From the NCBI GenBank assembly GCA_900546295.1, contig URCK01000058.1:1-11143 (forward strand): a stretch of DNA of 11,143 nucleotides, given 5' to 3'. The position numbers and the translations under genes are program-made. Under the pieces are notes generated by a model. That model ran no database searches. It was given only the letters and a program-made list of their open reading frames with translations, and was not told where the DNA came from. The DNA is from an uncultured Eubacteriales bacterium (GTDB taxonomy: Bacteria > Bacillota > Clostridia > Oscillospirales > Oscillospiraceae). Positions 5,732 to 11,143 of the stretch are shown one piece after another. The stretch's first letter is position 1. Every line of letters begins with the position of its first letter.

Positions 5732-6593
5732 CCGCGCATATGCGAAGAGCATCCTGCCGCCGCGCAAGGCGGACGGTCACAAGGGAAACTTTGGAAAGCT
5801 CCTGGTCCTCGGCGGCTGCGTGGGCTACACGGGCGCGCCGTATCTCGCGGCGAGCGCGGCGGAACATTCCGGCTGCGGCCTGACCTATCTCGGCGTGCCG
5901 GAGAGCATCTGGGCGATCGAGGCTGCAAAATGCGCGGGGACAATGCCCTTTCCTCTGCCGGAGGCGGACGGGAAGCTGTGCATCACGTCGCTCGACGCGA
6001 TGCAGGATAAATTAAATGCCTGTGATGTGGTCGCGCTCGGCCCCGGCCTCGGGCGCGGGAGGGAGACCGAGCGGCTTGTCCACGCGCTGCTGCGGCAGAT
6101 AAAGGGGCCGCTGGTGCTGGACGCGGACGGTCTGAACGCCCTTGCGGGCTGCGCGGAGAGACTCTGCGAGCGGCGCGGCCGCGTGACGATCCTCACGCCG
6201 CACGACGGCGAATTTGCCCGCTTGAGCGGGCGGACGCTCAAGGAGCTTTCCTCGAAGGACCGCGCGGCTTACGCCTGCGGCTTTGCGCAGGCGCACGGCA
6301 GCATTGTGGTGCTCAAGGGGCACCGGACGCTCATCGCGCTGCCGGACGGGACGCTGTACCGCAACACGAGCGGCACTTCGGCGCTCTCAAAGGGCGGCAG
6401 CGGCGATGTGCTGACGGGGCTGATCGCCTCGCTCCTCTGCCAGGGGGCGGGCGCGGCGGAGGCCGCGGCGCTCGGTGTGTGGCTGCACGGCCGCGCGGGC
6501 GAGCTGCTGGAAGAAGAGATGACAGCCTACTGCGCAAGCCCGCTCGCGCTCATCGAGCGGGGACTGCCGGGGGCATTCAAAGAGCTTTGCTGA
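5712..6593 (+). CDS. nnrD: ADP-dependent NAD(P)H-hydrate dehydratase
   Basis: This 293-residue enzyme of the YjeF C-terminal/ribokinase-like fold repairs damaged NADHX and NADPHX by ADP-dependent dehydration in the cytoplasm. Visible landmarks: HKGNFGKLLVLGG (23-35), GPGLGRG (110-116), VLDADGLNAL (135-144), ILTPHDGEF (160-168), and the nucleotide/catalytic loop KGGSGDVLTG (227-236) with Asp232. The epimerase half (NnrE/YjeF N-domain), often fused to it, is absent, so the partner would be encoded elsewhere. I chose the ATG at 5712 because GGAGG lies 9 nt before it (5698-5702) and the family begins near there; a TTG at 5694 would overlap that site. It overlaps the GIY-YIG gene by 20 nt and precedes the CoA-transferase gene by 23 nt. 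Confidence 0.9.
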   Translation: MKETIIDRAYAKSILPPRKADGHKGNFGKLLVLGGCVGYTGAPYLAASAAEHSGCGLTYLGVPESIWAIEAAKCAGTMPFPLPEADGKLCITSLDAMQDKLNACDVVALGPGLGRGRETERLVHALLRQIKGPLVLDADGLNALAGCAERLCERRGRVTILTPHDGEFARLSGRTLKELSSKDRAAYACGFAQAHGSIVVLKGHRTLIALPDGTLYRNTSGTSALSKGGSGDVLTGLIASLLCQGAGAAEAAALGVWLHGRAGELLEEEMTAYCASPLALIERGLPGAFKELC

Positions 6594-6616
6594 AAAAGAG
6601 AAAGGAAACACGATCG

Positions 6617-7933
6617 ATGGAGAAGATCAAAGGGAAATTTGTCACGCCGGAGGAGGCGGTTCTGGCCGTCCGCGATGGCGACTGGGTAGATTACGGCTTC
6701 GGTGCGGGCTTCCCCGAGCTGCTGGACCGCGCGCTTGCCGCGCGCCGGGGAAGGGTGAAGGACGTGAAGGTGCGCGGCGGACTTGTCATCCGGCCGCGCA
6801 TCGAGATCGTGGAGTCAGATCCCGAGCAGGAGAGCTTCACCTACTATAGCTGGCACATCGGCGACTATGAGAGAAAGCTCCAGTCGCGCGGCCTTGTGCG
6901 CTTCCTTCCCGTGGCGCTCAGGTATCTTCCCTATCTCTACCGCGACGGGCACATCCGCTGCGACGTGGCGTTCGTGCCGGTGTCGCGGCCCGATGAGGAC
7001 GGCTACTGCGGCCTTGGCATTTCAAACTTCGCGTGGCGGACGATCTTTGAGAGCGCCCGCACGGTCATCTTTGAGATCAACGAGCGCTATCCGCGCTTGC
7101 AGGGCGTGGACGGCTCGCACCGCGTGCACCTGAGCGAGGCGGACTACGTTGTTGAGGGCACGCACGAGCCGCTGCCCCTGCGCTCTTACCGCGCGCCAAG
7201 CGAGACGGATATCGCCATTGCAAAGCTCGTGGTGGACGAGATCCCCGACGGGGCGACGCTTTCGCTCGGCGTGGGCGGCGTGCCGTATACGGTGGCGAAG
7301 ATGCTCGCAGCGTCCGACAGGCGCGACCTCGGCTGCCACACGGGCACGATCTCGGACGCCTTCCTTGCGCTCTACCGCGCGGGCAAGCTGACGGGTGCGC
7401 GCAAGGAGCTCGACACGGGCCTTGCAAGCTGGAACCTTGCGATGGGCTCGCAGGAGCTTTACGACTGGCTCGACGAAGAGCCAAACCTCTTTCACCCGGG
7501 CGACCTTGACTACATCCACTCCGTCGAGCGCATCGGACGCCTCAGCAACGTCATCAGCATCAACGGCGGCGTGCAGCTCGACCTCATGGGGCAGGAGAAC
7601 GCCGAGAGCGCCGGAACGCGCCAGCTTTCGGGCGTCGGAGGGCAGATGGATTTCCTTGAGGGCGCGTTCCGCTCCAAGGGCGGCAAGGGCTTTATCTGCA
7701 TCAATTCCTCGCGCGTGACGAAGGACGGCGAGCGCAAGAGCAACATCGTTGCGGCGATCCCGAGCGGCAGCACCGTTTCCGCCCCGCGCACGATGATCGA
7801 CTGCGTGGCGACGGAATACGGCGTGGTGCGCTTGATGGGAAAGAGCCTGCGCGAGCGCGCGGAGGCGATGGCCTCCATCGCACACCCGGATTTCCGCGAG
7901 GAGCTGATGAAATACGCGCGCGAGCACTTCTGA
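6617..7933 (+). CDS. Acetyl-CoA hydrolase/transferase-family protein (butyryl/4-hydroxybutyrate CoA-transferase-like)
   Basis: This 438-residue protein has the two-domain layout and length of 4-hydroxybutyrate and butyryl-CoA:acetate CoA-transferases, enzymes that move CoA between short-chain acids through a glutamyl-CoA intermediate. Shared features include DGDWVDYG (20-27), SWHIGDYERKL (78-88), EADYVVEG (174-181), LSLGVGGVPYTVAKML (215-230), SINGGVQLDLMGQ (314-326), SGVGGQMDFLEGAF (338-351), GGKGFICI (355-362) and IAHPDFREEL (421-430). However, the HTE motif expected to hold the catalytic glutamate (Glu238 in the Clostridium aminobutyricum enzyme) reads HTG here, with Gly243 at 7343-7345. 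It may therefore have altered chemistry, a different nucleophile or a non-catalytic role. An AGGA about 10 nt upstream supports the ATG. It is the last gene of the operon, before a terminator. Confidence 0.82.
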   Translation: MEKIKGKFVTPEEAVLAVRDGDWVDYGFGAGFPELLDRALAARRGRVKDVKVRGGLVIRPRIEIVESDPEQESFTYYSWHIGDYERKLQSRGLVRFLPVALRYLPYLYRDGHIRCDVAFVPVSRPDEDGYCGLGISNFAWRTIFESARTVIFEINERYPRLQGVDGSHRVHLSEADYVVEGTHEPLPLRSYRAPSETDIAIAKLVVDEIPDGATLSLGVGGVPYTVAKMLAASDRRDLGCHTGTISDAFLALYRAGKLTGARKELDTGLASWNLAMGSQELYDWLDEEPNLFHPGDLDYIHSVERIGRLSNVISINGGVQLDLMGQENAESAGTRQLSGVGGQMDFLEGAFRSKGGKGFICINSSRVTKDGERKSNIVAAIPSGSTVSAPRTMIDCVATEYGVVRLMGKSLRERAEAMASIAHPDFREELMKYAREHF

Positions 7934-7940
7934 AAAGAAC

Positions 7941-7981
7941 ATAGAGAAGGACCGTTTCCATCGGAAACGGTCCTTCTCTAT
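7941..7981. terminator. Bidirectional terminator between convergent genes
   Basis: A perfect 19-bp stem (7941-7959 with 7963-7981; arms begin ATAGAGAAGG and end CCTTCTCTAT) closes a 3-nt loop. It starts 8 nt after the CoA-transferase stop and ends 15 nt before the symporter stop on the other strand. T-rich tails are modest on both sides (TTT on the plus strand; GTTCTTTT on the minus strand). Confidence 0.88.
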
Positions 7982-7995
7982 TTGACGGAAGGGGT

Positions 7996-9408
7996 TTACT
8001 TCTTGATGTCGCGGCTCGGGTCGTTGGCGTGCTTGACCACAAGGTTCGTCAGGGCGAAGAGGGCGATGACGTTGGGGATGACCATGAGGTTGTTGAACAT
8101 ATCGCTCAGCTCCCAGACGAGGTCGTTGGCCATCATCGTGCCGAGGAAGATGAAGATGAGCGCGAGGATGGTGTAGACGATGACGCTCTTCTTGCCGAAG
8201 AGGTAGGCGACGTTGATCTTGCCGAAGAGATTCCAGCCGAGGATGGTGGAGAAGGCAAAGAAGAACAGGCACACCGCAACGAACATGTTGCCCGCGGTCT
8301 CACCGAAGACAACGCCAAACGCGGTCTGAGCGAGGTTGGCCTTGCCGAGCGTGGTGGACGCGGCGGCAGCACCGCATTCGTGGAGGGGACCGCCCTCAGT
8401 GTAGAGGGTGGAGATGATGACGAGCGCGTTGAGGGTCAGGACGACGAAGGTATCGATGAACACACCGATCATGGCGACAACGCCCTGATCGTGCGGGCAC
8501 TTGACGTTCGCGAGCGCGTGGGCGTGGGGGGTAGAACCCATACCGGCCTCATTGGAGAACAGGCCGCGCTTTGCACCCTGAGAAATGGCGGTCTTGATGG
8601 CATAGCCGAAGCCGCCGCCGATGATGGCCTGCGGAGCGAAGGCGTACTTGAAGATCATGCCGAAGGTCGCGGGGACATACTTGATGCGCGCGATGAGAAC
8701 GATGAGACCGCCGAGCAGGAAGATCGCGGCCATGATGGGAACGACCTTCTCAGTGACGGAGGCGAGGCGCTGCACGCCGCCGATGAAGATGAAGCCGCAG
8801 ATGGCGACGAGCACGAGACCGACGATCCAGGACGGGACACCGAAGGCGGTCTGCATCGTCGAGCCGATGGAGTTGGACTGCACCATGCAGCCGAAGAAGC
8901 CGAGCGCCAGCGTGATGGCGATGGCAAAGAAGCCGGCGAGGAACTTGCCGAGGCCGCCCTTGAAGGCCGTGGTGATGTAATAGACGGGGCCGCCCTTGAT
9001 GTTGCCGTCTTCCTCGACGATGCGCGTTTCCTGCGCGAGGGTCGCTTCGGCGTAAATGGTGGCCATGCCGAAGAAGGCGATCAGCCACATCCAGAAGATG
9101 GCGCCGGGGCCACCGGTGAGGATGGCGCCGGAAGCGCCGACGATGTTGCCCGTGCCGACCTGAGCGGCAATGGCGGTGGCAAGCGCCTGGAAGGAGCTCA
9201 TGCCGCTGTCATGCTTCTTGCCGCGCAGCGACAGGTTGCCGAACACGCTGTTCCAGCCCTCCTTGAAGCAGCGGATCTGGACGAAGCGGGTCTTGATGGA
9301 GTACCAGAAACCAATGCCGAGCAGCAGGAACACAAGGATGTAGTTGCTCAGATATTCATTGATCTTGCATACAATTGGGAACAGTACGGCTTCGATGGAT
9401 TCAATCAT
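7996..9408 (-). CDS. Alanine/glycine:cation symporter (AGCS family), glycine-riboswitch-controlled
   Basis: This 470-residue membrane protein is a sodium- or proton-coupled alanine/glycine transporter with the LeuT-type fold, at the cytoplasmic membrane. It is full length for the family. It shows the N-terminal hydrophobic segment (22-36), the unwound first core helix with AAQVGTGNIVGASGAI (81-96) including Asn88, LTGGPGAIFWMW (97-108), GGPVYYI (139-145), GGFGYAIKTA (265-274) and NEAGMGSTPHAHA (286-298). The ATG at 9408 has AGGAG 8 nt upstream (complement of 9418-9422). Its leader contains a glycine aptamer and a terminator, which points to glycine as a physiological substrate or signal. It is about 85% identical by eye to the next gene, a tandem paralogue. 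Whether it imports or exports cannot be read from sequence. Confidence 0.93.
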   Translation of the reverse strand: MIESIEAVLFPIVCKINEYLSNYILVFLLLGIGFWYSIKTRFVQIRCFKEGWNSVFGNLSLRGKKHDSGMSSFQALATAIAAQVGTGNIVGASGAILTGGPGAIFWMWLIAFFGMATIYAEATLAQETRIVEEDGNIKGGPVYYITTAFKGGLGKFLAGFFAIAITLALGFFGCMVQSNSIGSTMQTAFGVPSWIVGLVLVAICGFIFIGGVQRLASVTEKVVPIMAAIFLLGGLIVLIARIKYVPATFGMIFKYAFAPQAIIGGGFGYAIKTAISQGAKRGLFSNEAGMGSTPHAHALANVKCPHDQGVVAMIGVFIDTFVVLTLNALVIISTLYTEGGPLHECGAAAASTTLGKANLAQTAFGVVFGETAGNMFVAVCLFFFAFSTILGWNLFGKINVAYLFGKKSVIVYTILALIFIFLGTMMANDLVWELSDMFNNLMVIPNVIALFALTNLVVKHANDPSRDIKK

Positions 9409-9421
9409 AACTCTCTCTCCT

Positions 9422-9460
9422 AAAAAAACAAAGAAGTTGCCGATACGAAAATCAGCAACT
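9422..9460 (-). terminator. Riboswitch-linked intrinsic terminator before the symporter start
   Basis: On the minus strand AGTTGCTGAT (complement of 9451-9460) pairs with ATCGGCAACT (complement of 9435-9444), 10 bp with one G-U pair and a 6-nt loop. It is followed by TCTTTG and seven T residues (complement of 9422-9428). The T-run ends right at the ribosome binding site. Its place between a glycine aptamer and the start codon marks it as the expression platform. I could not identify a convincing antiterminator, so the sign of control is open. Confidence 0.8.
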
Positions 9461-9521
9461 CCGGAAGAGACATTCGATTAAGTGCGGGAACAAACGGCGC
9501 GTGACGAAAACGTCCTTCGCT

Positions 9522-9599
9522 CCTCTGTCCCTTTGCCTGAGAGATTCGACCATCACGGCCTTGCACCTTCGGCACCCAATTGAATGAGTTCTCCAGAGC
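9522..9599 (-). promoter_or_regulatory. Glycine riboswitch, single aptamer
   Basis: Read on the minus strand, the segment has the glycine aptamer landmarks in order. CTCTG of P1 is followed by GAGA, then GGGTGCCGAAGGTGCAAGG (complement of about 9558-9576), then AATCTCTCAGGCAAAGGGAC, and the closing CAGAG (complement of 9523-9527). Glycine riboswitches are often tandem, but a second CTCTCAGGC-type core is not present in this leader. Upstream, GCTTTCGG and CCGAGGAAGC (complement of 9626-9633 and 9598-9607) can pair imperfectly, which could be the 'ghost' helix described for single-aptamer forms. The aptamer is about 60 nt upstream of the terminator and 115 nt before the symporter start. Confidence 0.9.
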
Positions 9600-9668
9600 T
9601 TCCTCGGCCTCCGGTTTGCGAGATCCCGAAAGCGTCATTGGTAGATATTCGTTTGTTTCAGCGTAAAA

Positions 9669-9697
9669 AGGTTAACACGCTGCAAAGAAGAAGTCAA
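9669..9697 (-). promoter_or_regulatory. Promoter for the glycine riboswitch-symporter transcript
   Basis: On the minus strand TTGACT (complement of 9692-9697) stands 17 nt before TAACCT (complement of 9669-9674). Transcription would start near 9661 and give a leader of about 250 nt that includes the aptamer and terminator. The -10 is weak. The stretch 9698-9826 upstream is AT-rich and I see no gene or structure in it. Confidence 0.5.
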
Positions 9698-9826
9698 GAG
9701 AGGCGGCAACTCCAAAAGCACCAAAGATTAGGAACGAATATTATGCAAATTGATGATGAACTTTTGCTTATTTAATGATTACGAAAGGGAAAAACAAAAA
9801 ATGAAGGAAAAGCTGCAAAATACATG

Positions 9827-9864
9827 CATAAGAAAAGGGCGGCCGAAAAAATTTGCGGCCGCCC
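9827..9864 (-). terminator. Intrinsic terminator of the upstream symporter gene
   Basis: On the minus strand GGGCGGCCG (complement of 9856-9864) pairs with CGGCCGCCC (complement of 9837-9845), a 9-bp all-GC stem with a 10-nt loop. It is followed by TTTTCTTATG (complement of 9827-9836). It lies about 20 nt past the stop of the second symporter and separates the two paralogues into independent transcripts. Confidence 0.85.
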
Positions 9865-9883
9865 GATGCAAAATCGTGCGTTT

Positions 9884-11143
9884 TTATCGCTCGGAGAGCT
9901 TGTCGGAGCTGTGGGAGTGCCTGACGACGTGGCTCGTGAGGGCGAAGAGGGCGATGACGTTGGGGATGACCATGAGCTGGTTGAACAGGTCGCTCAGCTC
10001 CCAGACAAGGTCGTTGGACATGGCGGTGCCGAGGTAGATGAAGACGAGTGCAAGGCAGGTGTAGATGCCGCGGCTCTTTTCGCCAAAGAGGTAGATCATG
10101 TTGATCTTGCCGAAGAGGTTCCAGCTGAGGATCGTGGAGAAGGCAAAGAAGAAGAGACACACCGCGACGAACATATTGCCCGCGGTCTCGCCGAAGACCG
10201 TGCCGAAGGCGCTCTGGGCGAGGTTTGTTTTGTTGAAAACGGTGCTGGCCGCCGCCGCGCCGCAACCGGCGAGCGGGCCGTCACCCGCGTAGAGCGTGGA
10301 GATGATGACGAGCGCGTTGAGCGTGAGGATGATGAACATATCGATAAACACGCCGATGATGGCGACAACGCCCTGCTCGTGGGGGTTCTTGACGTTGGCG
10401 AGCGCGTGGGCGTGGGGCGTGGAGCCCATGCCGGCCTCATTGGAGAAGAGGCCGCGCTTTGCGCCCTGCGAGATGGCGGTCTTGATGGCGTAGCCGAAGC
10501 CGCCGCCGATGATGGCCTGCGGTTCAAAGGCATACTTGAAGATCAAACCGAAGGTTTCAGGGACGTATTTGATGCGGACGGCGAGCACGATGAGGCCGCC
10601 GGCGAGAAAGACCGCCGCCATGATGGGCACGACCTTTTCTGTGACGGAGGCGAGACGCTGCACGCCGCCGAGGAAGATGAACGAGCAGATGGCGACAAGG
10701 ATGAGGCCGACGGCCCACGAGCGGACGCCGAAGGCAGTCTCCATCGTCGCGCCGATGGAGTTGGACTGCACCATGCAGCCCATGAAGCCGAGGGCGAGGA
10801 TGATGGCGGTGGCGAAGAAGCCCGCGAGGAACTTGCCGAAGCGGCCCTTGAAGGCGGTGGTGATATAGTAGACCGGGCCGCCGCGGATGGAGCCGTCCTC
10901 ATCGACGATGCGCGTCTCCTGCGCGAGCGTCGCCTCGGCGTAGATGGTCGCCATGCCGAAAAACGAGATGACCCACATCCAGAATACCGCACCCGGGCCG
11001 CCGGTGAGGATGGCACCGGCAACGCCGACGATGATGCCCGTGCCGACCTGCGCGGCGATGGCGGTGGCGAGCGCCTGGAACGAGCTCATGCCGCCGCCGC
11101 CCTTCTTGCCGTTGAGCGTGAGATTGCCGAAAACCTTGTTCCA
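9884..11143 (-). CDS. AGCS-family alanine/glycine:cation symporter, 5' end outside the window
   Basis: The frame stays open to the right edge and begins there with WNKVFGNLTLNGKKGGGG, aligning to residue 52 onward of the neighbouring symporter, so about 50 residues are missing. The first ATG inside the window (11089) is internal, not the true start. It keeps GGPGAVFWMW, GGPVYYI, GGFGYAIKTA and NEAGMGSTPHAHA, and is about 85% identical by eye to its neighbour, implying a tandem duplication. The core-helix motif GTGN of the family reads GTGI here (Ile codon at 11033-11035), and the next residues change from GASGAI to GVAGAI. This may alter ion or substrate binding. Whether it also has a glycine riboswitch cannot be seen. 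Confidence 0.92.
   Translation of the reverse strand, partial: WNKVFGNLTLNGKKGGGGMSSFQALATAIAAQVGTGIIVGVAGAILTGGPGAVFWMWVISFFGMATIYAEATLAQETRIVDEDGSIRGGPVYYITTAFKGRFGKFLAGFFATAIILALGFMGCMVQSNSIGATMETAFGVRSWAVGLILVAICSFIFLGGVQRLASVTEKVVPIMAAVFLAGGLIVLAVRIKYVPETFGLIFKYAFEPQAIIGGGFGYAIKTAISQGAKRGLFSNEAGMGSTPHAHALANVKNPHEQGVVAIIGVFIDMFIILTLNALVIISTLYAGDGPLAGCGAAAASTVFNKTNLAQSAFGTVFGETAGNMFVAVCLFFFAFSTILSWNLFGKINMIYLFGEKSRGIYTCLALVFIYLGTAMSNDLVWELSDLFNQLMVIPNVIALFALTSHVVRHSHSSDKLSER

Noticed and set aside
7022..8272. 416-codon minus-strand open frame across the CoA-transferase gene and the terminator
   Set aside because: It crosses a strong bidirectional terminator and joins out-of-frame pieces of two genes; no support.
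8029..9423. 464-codon open frame on the plus strand opposite the first symporter gene
   Set aside because: Composition is the acidic and repetitive pattern expected from reading the reverse of a GC-rich membrane protein gene; no ribosome binding site or family resemblance.
9698..9826. Short plus-strand frames and possible small gene between the symporter genes
   Set aside because: AT-rich spacer with no convincing start, no family resemblance and overlap with a terminator.
1..11143. CRISPR array, insertion sequence, phage or defence system
   Set aside because: No regularly spaced direct repeats, transposase, integrase, tRNA gene or defence-type domain is visible on either strand.

Overview
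The window looks like chromosome from a GC-rich Clostridia bacterium, most likely an Oscillospiraceae-type gut anaerobe. Grounds: AGGAGG-type ribosome binding sites, sigma-A-like promoters in AT-rich gaps between GC-rich genes, an SLH-anchored protease, an ECF-type vitamin transporter subunit, a tetrahydrofolate (THF) riboswitch (a class known essentially from Firmicutes), and a CoA-transferase of the butyrate/4-hydroxybutyrate type. I see no phage, plasmid, transposon or CRISPR signal.

Left part (1-1270): a minus-strand gene, of which only 17 codons are in the window (possibly serine hydroxymethyltransferase, glyA), diverges from a plus-strand folT-like ECF S component. The folT leader carries a promoter, a 5' stem-loop, a well-formed THF riboswitch and a possible Shine-Dalgarno-sequestering platform, and the gene ends in a strong bidirectional terminator. 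From 1284 to 1395 lies a cluster of three palindromes with no gene.

Middle (1398-3548): a minus-strand pair, rsmI (16S rRNA C1402 2'-O-methyltransferase) followed, with an ATGA overlap, by a class I SAM methyltransferase that carries a one-base frameshift. Its promoter is back to back with that of the next operon.

Centre right (3580-7981): a tight plus-strand operon of S41 C-terminal-processing protease with SLH repeats, small GIY-YIG protein, ADP-dependent NAD(P)H-hydrate dehydratase (nnrD) and an acetyl-CoA hydrolase/transferase-family protein. It is closed by a 19-bp-stem terminator shared with the convergent gene.

Right (7996-11143): two tandem minus-strand AGCS-family alanine/glycine:cation symporters that are close paralogues. 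The downstream one has its own promoter, a single-aptamer glycine riboswitch and an intrinsic terminator just before its start. The upstream one runs off the window.

A loose theme links the ends: THF-controlled folate uptake, a possible glyA (serine + THF to glycine + methylene-THF), and glycine-controlled amino acid transport. I did not find an unmistakably new system. The most useful leads are two changes in usually invariant positions: glycine where the CoA-transferase catalytic glutamate is expected, and isoleucine in the GTGN motif of the second symporter. The methyltransferase frameshift and the palindrome cluster are next.
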